The notes beneath the pieces are model-generated. The model saw nothing but the letters and a program-made list of their open reading frames with translations. It had not been told where the DNA came from and made no database searches. Below are positions 35,402 through 43,862 of a DNA stretch of 64,000 bases, in pieces (the stretch's first letter is position 1; every line of letters starts with the position of its first letter). The DNA is from CAZUNO01 sp964621445 [NCBI: Candidatus Hadarchaeota archaeon] (lineage in GTDB: Archaea; CAYQAE01; CAYVLA01): positions 1 to 64,000 of the forward strand of contig CAZUNO010000003.1 in NCBI GenBank assembly GCA_964621445.1, read 5' to 3'. The position numbers and the translations under genes are program-made.

Positions 35402-37627
35402 CTATCCCCCGGGATAGTTCTCATCAACCCATTTCTTTATCCTGGGGGCCAGCCTGCTGCCGATCCCGGGAACGTTGGACAGCTCCGCCACATGGGCCTC
35501 CTTTATATCAGGAAGCCCGCGGTAACCGGCATCCAGAAGGGCTCTCCCTCTAACCCGGCCCACCTGGGGAATGGAAACCAGAGGCAGGACCTCCTCCTTA
35601 ATCCCGTATCTTACCCGGTTTCGAAGCTTATCGATCTCTCCCCTCCCCCCGCTTCTCAGGACCCTGCCGATCTCGCTAGCTGCGTAGAGAAGCCAGTCCG
35701 CCGTCTCCAGTTTAGCTCTGAGACCGCCTGGAGCCACCCCAAATCGCTTCATGATGAGGTTCTCCCCGCATTCCTCTATCCAGGCCTCAAACATGGTGGC
35801 GGTCCTCAAGGCCTTCAGGAACTCCTCATATGAATATCCCCATTCATTGGGAATGGGAACTATCCCATCGGACTTCACCTCCTCCATTCGGTCCTCCATA
35901 TCTCCCCAGTCACCCTTGAGCCTCAGTAGCGGTCTCATCTCCACGGTATAACATATCATAAGTAGCAGGGAAAGAGGACTTGGTTTCCTATCCCTCTTTT
36001 TCATTCCCTTCATGGCCTCACATAGCCGGTACCCGGTATCGGGATCTATGTAGAGCTCGGATACCCGCTTGCCGATCTTGGTAGGACGGTACCTCCCGTC
36101 CCTCATTTTGATAAATCCATAATCCACAAGATCCCGGACCACGCCCTCGATCTTGGATTCCAACTCCTCGCTGGCGCCGAATTGATGGCCGTGAAACGTG
36201 GTACCGATAACCCTCATCAGGTCATGCCACTTGGACACGAAGTCGGATGCTATTAGCCCCAAAATATGCATTCTGAGCACCGGCTCCAGGGCCATCTTGG
36301 ACCTTATGGGCTCGATGTCTCCGCGGAGATACCTCTCCTCTATCTCCTTCTCCGACCCCTTGGACTTTGCTATGCATACCGCCTCGCCATGGTCGTCGTA
36401 CTGGGGCCTCCCCGCCCGGCCGCACATCTGACGATACTCGAGAACTGGGATATACTCGGCTGCAAATCCGGTGAATCTTTTCAGATTACGAATTACCACC
36501 CTCATGGCCGGCAGATTAACACCGTAGACCAGGGTGGGGGTCGCAGATACGACCTTGATCAGCCCGGATCTGTAGCTATCCTCAACTATCCTCTTCTGCT
36601 CGCTCGTCTCCCCTGCATGATGAAAAGCTGTTCCCTTTCTGACACAATCGGCCAAACGCTCGCATTGAACTGTGGGGGTCTCCACGGCGGAAAGTATCTC
36701 GTCGGCCAGACCCGAGAGCTGCAATAGGTGTTCCTCTCCCAGCAGCGACTCCATGGCGGACGCTGCGTCCTCGGCCAGACGCTCGGCCCCCCTGCGGGTG
36801 GACGCAAAGAGAAGTGCTTGTTTTCCCTCTCTAACCACCTCCCGAGCCAACATTATTGCCGGCGAACCGCCCTTCTCGCCCACTTCACGTAGGTCCTCCT
36901 CATCGCCATCGATGAACCTGATCCGTCCGTTTCTGTATATGCCCTGGCTAAGTTTAACCGGTCGCCAGTCGGAGGATACCAACACTCCATCCAGCCAGGC
37001 GGCGACCTCCTCAGGGTTCCCTATGGTTGCCGACAGGGCCAGAATCCTGGTGCTGGGATTCATCTCCCGAAATTTGGTTATCACCATCTCCAGTGTTGGG
37101 CCCCTTCTCTCGGAGTCCATTAGGTGAATCTCATCCACCACTACTATGCCCACGTCATCGAACCACATGGGCCTGGACCTGAGTATGGAATCGCATCTCT
37201 CCGAGGTGGTGATAAGGATATCAAAATTCAAGTGGTAGGGCGACCTCGAAAGATCTCGATCCCCGGTTTGTACCCTCACCTTGTATCCAAGTGGGGAATA
37301 TTTTTTCTCGAACTCCGTGTGTTTCTCCTTGGCCAATGCCCGTAAGGGCACTATGTAGACCACCTTCATTCCGTATTTGACCAGCGCTTCCATGAATGCA
37401 AACTCGGCCACGGCGGTTTTTCCGCTGGCGGTGGCTGAGCATATGACCATGTTCCGATCGCCCAAAGCCCCCTTTTCTAATGCAAGTTTCTGCACCGGGT
37501 TGAGCTCCTGGTACCCCGATTTCTCCATTACCAACTTGACGACATCTTTTTCAGCCCGATCCTCTTCCCGGTCCTCGGGTTCCACAAGTCGTCTCTGACC
37601 TCTGAGATCTCTTCCCGATAGCCTCAA
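35402..37627 (-). CDS. hel308: Hel308-type DNA helicase
   Basis: The 741-residue Ski2-like helicase opens forked DNA at stalled replication sites. Motifs: Q-motif region LNPVQKLALEKGAL, motif I ATASGKT, Ia VPLRALAKEK, DEIH in VVVDEIHLMDSE, III LSATIGNPEEVAAWLDG, IV-VI through FHHAGETSEQKRIVED, ATPTLVYGVNLPA and QMCGRAGRPQYD. The C-terminus ends in helix-hairpin-helix units (LVSIPQVGRVRGRALLDAG, LSNVPGIGSRLAPRIKKW). It starts with a short acidic-basic tail unlike many relatives. Confidence 0.95.
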   Translation of the reverse strand: MRLSGRDLRGQRRLVEPEDREEDRAEKDVVKLVMEKSGYQELNPVQKLALEKGALGDRNMVICSATASGKTAVAEFAFMEALVKYGMKVVYIVPLRALAKEKHTEFEKKYSPLGYKVRVQTGDRDLSRSPYHLNFDILITTSERCDSILRSRPMWFDDVGIVVVDEIHLMDSERRGPTLEMVITKFREMNPSTRILALSATIGNPEEVAAWLDGVLVSSDWRPVKLSQGIYRNGRIRFIDGDEEDLREVGEKGGSPAIMLAREVVREGKQALLFASTRRGAERLAEDAASAMESLLGEEHLLQLSGLADEILSAVETPTVQCERLADCVRKGTAFHHAGETSEQKRIVEDSYRSGLIKVVSATPTLVYGVNLPAMRVVIRNLKRFTGFAAEYIPVLEYRQMCGRAGRPQYDDHGEAVCIAKSKGSEKEIEERYLRGDIEPIRSKMALEPVLRMHILGLIASDFVSKWHDLMRVIGTTFHGHQFGASEELESKIEGVVRDLVDYGFIKMRDGRYRPTKIGKRVSELYIDPDTGYRLCEAMKGMKKRDRKPSPLSLLLMICYTVEMRPLLRLKGDWGDMEDRMEEVKSDGIVPIPNEWGYSYEEFLKALRTATMFEAWIEECGENLIMKRFGVAPGGLRAKLETADWLLYAASEIGRVLRSGGRGEIDKLRNRVRYGIKEEVLPLVSIPQVGRVRGRALLDAGYRGLPDIKEAHVAELSNVPGIGSRLAPRIKKWVDENYPGG

Positions 37628-37667
37628 CGTGGTTAAATGGGCAGGACGACGAATAAATCTTCTGAAA

Positions 37668-38870
37668 CTAGGAAAGGTTTGAAATCTCTCTTGCCAGACT
37701 CATCTGTCTACTGAAAGCTCCCTTCGCCTTTCCCCGTCTTGTTAGGTCGCCGATATTGCCCATTACTTCACTTGAAATTGGTGCCGGCTGCTCCCCGGCC
37801 ATCGATGAGCCGGACAGGGGCATGAAATGATGAATCCTGATCTCACATCCCCGGTCGACGAGCTCGGAGATCAAACCCACGGTTTCCAGCTGATCGCTCT
37901 CGGTTTCTCCTGGAAAACCGAACATCAAATCCACACAGGGAACCAGGCCTGCATCCAATAGAATATCCACCGCGGAACGAATATCCCTCACCTTATGTCC
38001 CCTTCTCATTTTCCTGAGAATATCATCCGATCCCGATTGCCCCCCGATACTCACTCGTTCATTATCCGCCAATCGGGATATCAGATCTGCAGTCTCTGGG
38101 GTCACGAAATCCGGTCTGGCCTCGCTGGGAAAGGTTGAGAAGAATATCCTCTTCCTTCCCGGGAGGTTTCTCAGGGATTCTAGAAGCTCCTGAACCCGTG
38201 AAACATTGGGATTTCCATTCATTGACCCGTAACCCAATGAGTTAGGAGATATGAATCTGAAATCCCACCGATCCCTTAGCTCAACCAATCTCCTGGCAGC
38301 CTCCAGAACCGAGCCAACGGACCTGTGACGAAGTGGTCCGCAGCATTTCGGAACCGAACAATACCTGCATTTAAAGAGACATCCCCGGCTGATCTCAAGT
38401 GGGGGGTACAGAGCATGCTTGAAGGAAACCGGTGGGTAGCGGTCAAGGCTATCGATGGGTTCTCCCCTTACGATGGGCCATGAACCCGGCCTTTTTTCTC
38501 CACAGAGCGCATTCAATACACCAGGGAAAATTATCTCCCCTTCACCCCTCACCACGGCGTCAAACCCGATTTCCAGCACCTTTTCCGGCGATCCCGTCGC
38601 ATGGGGCCCACCAGCAAGCAGTTTTGCCTCATGACCGAATTCTTTCCTGATGTCCCTTACCAGTGACATCGTTTCCAGGAATTCCGTGGTCATGAAGGAC
38701 ATGCAACATATCACCGGTTTGAAATCCGGGATGAGCCGACCTATACGGGAAATAACATCCTTGGAGAGGAATACCTTCCCCTCAAAATCCGACTGCTCTA
38801 TGGAATTGACCAGAGGAACGTAGCTATACCAATTTCTATTCGTAGTATGAAAGACGATCGCTGGTCTCAA
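37668..38870 (-). CDS. B12-binding/radical SAM protein of the MJ1487 type
   Basis: The 400-residue protein has an N-terminal cobalamin-binding-like Rossmann domain (CCMSFMTTEFLETMSL, LLAGGPHATGSPEKVLEIGFDAVVRGEGE) and a radical SAM core with the cluster motif RGCLFKCRYCSVPKC. Later FGFPGETESDQLETV is typical for the class. The reaction is unknown; the family is widespread in archaea. It lies 13 bases after serB on the same strand, so the two are likely cotranscribed. Confidence 0.83.
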   Translation of the reverse strand: MRPAIVFHTTNRNWYSYVPLVNSIEQSDFEGKVFLSKDVISRIGRLIPDFKPVICCMSFMTTEFLETMSLVRDIRKEFGHEAKLLAGGPHATGSPEKVLEIGFDAVVRGEGEIIFPGVLNALCGEKRPGSWPIVRGEPIDSLDRYPPVSFKHALYPPLEISRGCLFKCRYCSVPKCCGPLRHRSVGSVLEAARRLVELRDRWDFRFISPNSLGYGSMNGNPNVSRVQELLESLRNLPGRKRIFFSTFPSEARPDFVTPETADLISRLADNERVSIGGQSGSDDILRKMRRGHKVRDIRSAVDILLDAGLVPCVDLMFGFPGETESDQLETVGLISELVDRGCEIRIHHFMPLSGSSMAGEQPAPISSEVMGNIGDLTRRGKAKGAFSRQMSLAREISNLS

Positions 38871-38883
38871 CTCATCTCCTCAG

Positions 38884-40020
38884 CTAAATCCCGATGAGAA
38901 GGGGGAGGTCCTGAAGCTTTCCCTCGGGCAGGACACCGTCTGCATACCTCTCAACCATGCCCCCCTTATCATATGCTATTCCGGTTCCCGCCTTCCGAAT
39001 AATTGAAAGGTCATTCGCCCCATCACCCACCGCCAATACCTGGTCCAGGGTTAAGCCGAGGTCGCTGGCCAGCTCCTTCATCTTCCTGCACTTCATCTCC
39101 CGGTCGATGACCTTCCCTCTCACCGTTCCGGTCAGACGCCCGTCCTTGATCTCAACCTCATTCCCTATGGCGTGGTCCATTCCAAGTCTCTGTCTGGCCT
39201 TCTCGGTGAAGAAGGTGAAAGCACCGCTTATGATTGATGTCTTCATGCCTCCCATTCTCAGCCTTCTCAGGAGCTGGGACACGCCCTCCGTGGTATCCGC
39301 CTTGGCCCAAACGTCCTGCAACTGTTCCTCGGTGACCCCTCTCAGGAGGGCAACCCTCTGTAGAAATGATCTCCTGTAATCCAATTCACCCGACATGGAT
39401 CTCTCTGTAAGCTCCTCGACCTGTTCCTTCTTTCCCGCCACCTTCCCAACCTCAACTATAAGTTCCTGGGCCACCAGGGTGCTATCAAGGTCAAAACAGG
39501 CCAGCTTCTTTCCTTTTTTAAAAAGGGAAAGGGGCTGGGAGATCATCCCTAAATCATGCCTCTCCGCCATATCAAGGAAATCCGGTCTCTTCTCGATTAG
39601 AGGGGTATGTCTCTCAGTGGAAAGACGGAAGTCCAAAGCGGCTGGCTGACCGGGATTGTGGTCCATCCTCACCAGGTCCAGTCCTGGGACCTCGTTTGAG
39701 AGATTCTCAAGCTTTCCTAGAAGGGCGGATTGACATTCCTCGGTCCTATGGACATTTCCAACCGCTCTAATAAACCAGTCCGATCCGGGAGGCGGGGGGT
39801 TATCGGCCACGGGGTTTCCCAGAGAAACGGAAATTCCCGGACCAACGATATCGGAGACTCTTTGGGTGGAGGTAGAGGAGGCAAGCCAGACATAGAGTAG
39901 GGTCTCCTTCCTCAGGGTTCCCAGGAGCGACAGACCTTCCTTGTCGAGAATTCTAACGATTTCTATTGCAGAATCGGTGGGATCCAGTTTCAGCAGGAAG
40001 ATCTTACCCCTGGGGGTCAT
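38884..40020 (-). CDS. serB: Phosphoserine phosphatase (HAD family)
   Basis: The last step of serine synthesis removes phosphate from phosphoserine. The C-terminal HAD domain (about 165-378) has the nucleophile motif CFDLDSTLV, ISGAF as motif II, a lysine in GTVRGKVID and the final AVGDGANDLSII. The first 160 residues form an unusual N-terminal part that resembles two ACT-like alpha-beta repeats, which in other SerB proteins bind serine. Its stop lies just ahead of the radical SAM gene. Confidence 0.9.
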   Translation of the reverse strand: MTPRGKIFLLKLDPTDSAIEIVRILDKEGLSLLGTLRKETLLYVWLASSTSTQRVSDIVGPGISVSLGNPVADNPPPPGSDWFIRAVGNVHRTEECQSALLGKLENLSNEVPGLDLVRMDHNPGQPAALDFRLSTERHTPLIEKRPDFLDMAERHDLGMISQPLSLFKKGKKLACFDLDSTLVAQELIVEVGKVAGKKEQVEELTERSMSGELDYRRSFLQRVALLRGVTEEQLQDVWAKADTTEGVSQLLRRLRMGGMKTSIISGAFTFFTEKARQRLGMDHAIGNEVEIKDGRLTGTVRGKVIDREMKCRKMKELASDLGLTLDQVLAVGDGANDLSIIRKAGTGIAYDKGGMVERYADGVLPEGKLQDLPLLIGI

Positions 40021-40103
40021 GCCTTGGGCACGTCTAAGTTAGCTAATTAATATTGTCGCCTTGAGATTGTCCTTTCCAGTCCTGGATTTTGGTATCCGAA
40101 TAG

Positions 40104-40113
40104 ATTTTATAAG
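40104..40113 (+). promoter_or_regulatory. TATA box of the exported DUF362 operon
   Basis: TTTTATAA at 40105-40112 lies 24-31 bases before the ATG at 40136. This predicts a leaderless transcript starting at that ATG and rules against the longer in-frame opening at 40061. Confidence 0.6.
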
Positions 40114-40135
40114 CTCAAGAGGACTTGGAAGAAAG

Positions 40136-41215
40136 ATGGAAAACGGTGTCTCCCGGCGGCAATTCATCAAGGCCAGCTTTGCTGCATCCGCCCTTGCGCT
40201 TGCAGGTTCCAAAACGGTCGCTGCCCAAACGGAGCCGGGACCCGACTCCATAATAATGGCCAGGGACGGGACCCCAAATGAGCTGGTATCAGCGGCCCTG
40301 GAGCCCATCGGGGGGATGGAACGTTTTGTCAGCCCCGGTGACACCGTGCTGGTTAAGCCTAACGCAAGTTTCGCCGTTGGACCCGATACGGGACCCAACA
40401 CGAACACGGCCGTTGCATCAACGGTAGTTGGGCTGGCCCTCGAGGCAGGGGCAGACCGGGTTGTCTTGGCCGATCACACCATAAGTAAGCCTGGTTCAAT
40501 AACCACCAAAATCAATGGGCTCAAATCCGCGGCAGAGAGCTACGGAGGAGAGTTCCTCGTCCTACAGGAAAGCTCAGATTTTCAATCGGTACCCGTTGAA
40601 GGGGCAACAACGCTGACCGACACCGATGTCGCAAATATTTACCTAGATTCCGACACCCTCATCAACCTCCCCGTGCTCAAACACCATGACGCAACCGGCT
40701 GTTCCATTGGTCTCAAGAACCTGATGGGTCTCGTATATGACCGTAGCTTTTTCCACAAATACGGGCTCTACACCTGCATTGCGGAACTGTCCCTGGCCAT
40801 CAAGCCCGACATTACCATCGTGGATGCCACCAGGACATTAATGACAAACGGTCCTCGAGGACCCGGCGAAACACAAGACCTGGGCAGGATTGTAGCGGGT
40901 GTAGATCCAGTGGGCGTGGACGTCGCATGCATCGGACTGGGCTCTTCTCTAGGCTATTCGGGTTTTGATCTGGATAGGCATAATGAGTATATATCCATTG
41001 CACAGGACCTTGGTATCGGCGATGGTAATCAGGCGTCCGTGGCCGCCAAGACCTTTGACTGGGACTCCTCCCAACAGGATTGGAAGTGCATCGCAACCGA
41101 GGATAATGGAGGTCTGCCGGAATGGACTCCCTACGCATCCCTATCCCTGGCATCGATTGCACTGGGACTGGCTGCCACCACTTTCGACCGCAGGAGGGGC
41201 CGGGATGTCCAGTAA
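40136..41215 (+). CDS. Tat-exported DUF362 domain protein
   Basis: The start at 40136 gives a twin-arginine signal (MENGVSRRQFIKASFAA, then SALALAG). The rest is a DUF362 domain: DTVLVKPNASFAVG, NTNTAVASTVVGLALEAGADRVVLADH, INLPVLKHHDATGCSIGLKNLMGL and the late GVDPVGVDVACIGLG. A C-terminal hydrophobic stretch (SLSLASIALGLAATTF) followed by arginines may anchor it to the outer face of the membrane. It heads an operon with a Tat-exported polyferredoxin and a NapH-like protein, so it is likely part of an outside-facing redox assembly. Confidence 0.85.
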   Translation: MENGVSRRQFIKASFAASALALAGSKTVAAQTEPGPDSIIMARDGTPNELVSAALEPIGGMERFVSPGDTVLVKPNASFAVGPDTGPNTNTAVASTVVGLALEAGADRVVLADHTISKPGSITTKINGLKSAAESYGGEFLVLQESSDFQSVPVEGATTLTDTDVANIYLDSDTLINLPVLKHHDATGCSIGLKNLMGLVYDRSFFHKYGLYTCIAELSLAIKPDITIVDATRTLMTNGPRGPGETQDLGRIVAGVDPVGVDVACIGLGSSLGYSGFDLDRHNEYISIAQDLGIGDGNQASVAAKTFDWDSSQQDWKCIATEDNGGLPEWTPYASLSLASIALGLAATTFDRRRGRDVQ

Positions 41216-41882
41216 GGATGGGGAAAATACACCGTTCAACGATATGAGCAGGCGCAAATTCCTCGGGGTTGTCGCTGCAGGCGGTGCTATCTCAGTGGCC
41301 GGGATTAGCATGGGCGGGAAAACAGAGGAAGTCGATCTACTCAGGCCACCGGGCTCCATCGAGGAGGATGGATTTCTATCCCTCTGTGCTCGCTGTGGGA
41401 GATGTGTGAGCGTGTGTCCCAACTCGGCGCTGCGCCTCCAGGGATTTGAAAATGGTGTACATAATTGGTTGACCCCGGAGCTAGTTCCGGGAAATGGCTA
41501 TTGCATCATGCCCGTAAACGGTTGTCAGAGGTGCATAGAGGCCTGTCCGGCCAAGGTTCTCCAGCCCATCGATCTGGAGGACGTGGCTCCTGGCGAGCTA
41601 TCAGGCCGGCTGAAGATGGGAACGGCGTCGGTGGACACCGACATCTGTATCCCCTATTCCCTTAAGCAGCCCTGTCTTGCATGTAAGGAGATATGTCCCG
41701 TTGAGGGAGCAATAACCACACACGGAGGAGAGGGAGAGGGAGGCCGGATCAAGAAACCCGAGTTCAATAACGATATTTGCGTGGGGTGCGGGGCGTGTGA
41801 GAATGCCTGTCCCACCACCCCCAAAGCGGTTACCGTATCCTCGGAAGGTGCCTTGAGAACCGGGTGGAGGGACAGAATATGA
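41205..41882 (+). CDS. Tat-exported NapG-like ferredoxin with four 4Fe-4S sites
   Basis: The ATG at 41205 (MSSKDGEN) overlaps the previous stop by 11 bases and has AGGAGG before it. A Tat signal (MSRRKFLGVVAAGGAIS) leads into four cysteine motifs: CARCGRCVSVCP, CQRCIEACP, CLACKEICP and CVGCGACENACP. This is the arrangement of NapG/MauM-type electron carriers, which pass electrons from a membrane NapH subunit to an exported enzyme. Here the neighbouring exported protein is DUF362, not a nitrate reductase. Confidence 0.88.
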   Translation: MSSKDGENTPFNDMSRRKFLGVVAAGGAISVAGISMGGKTEEVDLLRPPGSIEEDGFLSLCARCGRCVSVCPNSALRLQGFENGVHNWLTPELVPGNGYCIMPVNGCQRCIEACPAKVLQPIDLEDVAPGELSGRLKMGTASVDTDICIPYSLKQPCLACKEICPVEGAITTHGGEGEGGRIKKPEFNNDICVGCGACENACPTTPKAVTVSSEGALRTGWRDRI

Positions 41883-42649
41883 CTGAGGAGAAAGGCTTTC
41901 TCTCCTCCATAAAGGCCAGGTACCTCAGGCACATCGTCCAGGCCCAGGTGATGATCGTGATGATATATGCGGTCAGCCATCCGCAGATCCCGGTCTTCGT
42001 TCTTTGGAGGATCGACCCTCTGCTGAGTTTCGGTGCCGCCCTGTCAGGGGAGGTAATTGCTCTTGGATTCATAATTCTGGCCATTGCCATGCTAGTTCTC
42101 GCCGCAATCCTTGGCCGGGCTTTCTGCGGATGGGTGTGTCCCATCGGGTTCCTCCAGGATTTAACCTCCTATGGCACAAATAAGAAATGGATGCCCGAAT
42201 CCCTCAGATACGTCAAATACGCGCTATTAATCGGAGGTCTCGGCATGGCCGCTGTGTCGGGCTGGAATTTTCTGCATTGGATAACACCACTAAGCATGTT
42301 TCCTAGAGGTATTTCACCGGTCTGGGAGTGGTTCGATACCTCAGTATTTGGGCTTTCCATCCTATTATTGGCCCTGGGGTTTTCTGCCGTTACCGAAAAG
42401 AGAGCCTGGTGCAGGTATGTGTGCCCTCTCGGAGCAATGCACTCCCTTCCCTCCGGGTTCCGCGCGGTAGGAATCGACCTCGACCGGGATAAATGCATCA
42501 AATGCATGAAATGTGAGAAGGCATGTACAATGGGCATCATAGACATAAAGGGGCAATGGGGGTTGAGATGGGATTCCGAGTGTATCGACTGCCTTTCCTG
42601 CCGTGATGTCTGTCCGGTTGATGCCATAAATCTATCAACTAGGTTTTGA
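41879..42649 (+). CDS. NapH-like membrane ferredoxin protein
   Basis: The ATG at 41879 overlaps the preceding stop (ATGA). The protein has four or five membrane segments, two CxxxCP motifs at the membrane face (FCGWVCPIGFLQD and WCRYVCPLGAMHS) and a C-terminal ferredoxin pair (CIKCMKCEKAC and CIDCLSCRDVCP). NapH-type proteins take electrons from the quinone pool or a cytoplasmic donor and hand them across the membrane. It completes the DUF362-NapG-NapH operon. Confidence 0.88.
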   Translation: MTEEKGFLSSIKARYLRHIVQAQVMIVMIYAVSHPQIPVFVLWRIDPLLSFGAALSGEVIALGFIILAIAMLVLAAILGRAFCGWVCPIGFLQDLTSYGTNKKWMPESLRYVKYALLIGGLGMAAVSGWNFLHWITPLSMFPRGISPVWEWFDTSVFGLSILLLALGFSAVTEKRAWCRYVCPLGAMHSLPSGFRAVGIDLDRDKCIKCMKCEKACTMGIIDIKGQWGLRWDSECIDCLSCRDVCPVDAINLSTRF

Positions 42650-42659
42650 TACGGAAATC

Positions 42660-43088
42660 ATGCGAATTTTATTCATACATGTGGAATCATTTCATTACGA
42701 GGTAAAGGAAAGCACCCCGGTGGCCATGGATATTGGCCCATCGGAGAGGGAGAAAACCCTGGGAGAATCGCTCCTCGTCCTCTATGCCGTCGAGGATGTC
42801 GATGAAAAAGATCCTATAATGGTGTCCGAACTGGCTGCACTGCAAATCGAGGAATACCTCTCAACTATAGGCAAGAAACAGATAGTGCTCTTCCCCTTCG
42901 CCTACCTTATAGGTAAGGACGAGAAAGGCTCTGCATCCACCGCAGGTAGGATGCATCATCTACTTATGGATGCCCTTGGGAAGAGGGACTTGCCGGTAGT
43001 TCCCTTTGGATGGTATAAAAAATTCTCCTTAACCTCTAAAGGACACCGATATGCGGTTCATTCCGCCAGGGTTGTCCCCGAAGGTTAG
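42660..43088 (+). CDS. Freestanding archaeal ThrRS editing domain
   Basis: All 142 residues match the N-terminal editing domain of archaeal threonyl-tRNA synthetase, which removes serine wrongly attached to tRNA-Thr: MRILFIHVESFHYEV, VEDVDEKDP, QIVLFPFAYL, and VPFGWYKKFSLTSKGH with the catalytic lysine. In most euryarchaea this domain is fused to the synthetase; here a stop follows and the next gene is on the other strand. The conserved glutamate after KGH (AEL in relatives) reads AVH. It starts 10 bases after the NapH-like gene, so it may be read through from that operon. Confidence 0.87.
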   Translation: MRILFIHVESFHYEVKESTPVAMDIGPSEREKTLGESLLVLYAVEDVDEKDPIMVSELAALQIEEYLSTIGKKQIVLFPFAYLIGKDEKGSASTAGRMHHLLMDALGKRDLPVVPFGWYKKFSLTSKGHRYAVHSARVVPEG

Positions 43089-43091
43089 TCA

Positions 43092-43652
43092 TCAGCCCTT
43101 GTTGGCCTTGTCCAGAAGCTTCATCATGAGGTCCTGTTCCCGGTTCTTTCTCGACTCGTATATGGAATCCACGACCTTCCTCGCTTTATCCCTCTTCTCG
43201 AGTCGCATAAGCTCATCAACATACTCCTTGTCTATGCCGGTGAGGAGCCGAGACCGGCGTTTTCCACCATTCGTCGACCCATCTGGCTTACCAGCTCTGG
43301 ACTTCACTCTTTCTATCTCCTCTTCCTCTTCCATCATTTCCAGTATTTCAATATACTCTTTATCTATTGGAGAGAGTCCATCACCATCAACGTTCCTTCT
43401 TCTGTTATAGGAAAGGTCTAATGCCTCCTCGGCCTCTTCCTTATTCCCACCCTCCAGCAGGGCCTCGTAGCATTCCCTTTCCTCCGGGGTAAACAGGGAA
43501 TCCTGTTTTCTCTTGCTTTTCTGATAGAATTCATCCACTTTGTTCTTCGCGTCTTCGTTATAGCCAAGTCTGATGAGTTGCTCGATATAATCTCTGTCCA
43601 GGGGTGACATAAGCGCCCCCTGGAAAACCTTGACTACCTCTTGCTCAGACAT
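43092..43652 (-). CDS. Protein of four helical repeats, no known family
   Basis: The 186-residue charged protein has no signal peptide or membrane segment. It contains four repeats of about 30-37 residues: 14-50 (LMSPLDRDYIEQLIRLGYNE…), 54-87 (FTPEERECYEALLEGGNKEE…), 93-120 (LSPIDKEYIEILEMMEEEEE…) and 137-170 (LTGIDKEYVDELMRLEKRDK…). The pattern is a proline or glycine cap, an acidic helix, then A/V-spaced residues ending in YxxRR-like basic groups. The third copy is shortened. It may be a protein- or RNA-binding scaffold; I recognise no family. Confidence 0.6.
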   Translation of the reverse strand: MSEQEVVKVFQGALMSPLDRDYIEQLIRLGYNEDAKNKVDEFYQKSKRKQDSLFTPEERECYEALLEGGNKEEAEEALDLSYNRRRNVDGDGLSPIDKEYIEILEMMEEEEEIERVKSRAGKPDGSTNGGKRRSRLLTGIDKEYVDELMRLEKRDKARKVVDSIYESRKNREQDLMMKLLDKANKG

Positions 43653-43700
43653 CCCATCACTTCTTCACGGATCCTATTGAACTGGGTTAGCTAAAATGAT

Positions 43701-43715
43701 TTAATATATAAATAT
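43701..43715 (-). promoter_or_regulatory. AT-rich promoter between divergent genes
   Basis: TTAATATATAAATAT reads as a TATA box on the minus strand about 50-60 bases before the repeat-protein ATG. The region from 43681 to 43760 is much richer in A/T than its surroundings and also serves the rightward DegT gene, whose first good start is 43863. Confidence 0.45.
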
Positions 43716-43862
43716 CTTGCATTATACCTGAAAAAAATTTTGTATTTTACTATAATTATTTTTCAAATTGAATATTTTCCCTTTGAAATCTCTTCTCCTT
43801 CCTTGATCCCCCCGGGAATTTTATCAGATCATAATAGTTATCTGTTCCCTGAACAAGACGTC

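Noticed and set aside
40061-40135. N-terminal extension of the exported DUF362 gene
   Set aside because: It would bury the Tat signal after 25 residues, and the TATA box lies inside it.
40965-41204. N-terminal extension of the NapG-like gene
   Set aside because: The 80 extra residues come from the alternate frame of the DUF362 gene; the ATG at 41205 has a ribosome site and leads into the Tat signal.
43681-43800. AT-rich tract considered as a replication origin
   Set aside because: No ORB-like repeats and no orc1/cdc6 gene nearby; a divergent promoter explains it.
43740-43862. N-terminal extension of the DegT gene
   Set aside because: AT-rich leader without homology to the family; the family start aligns near 43863.
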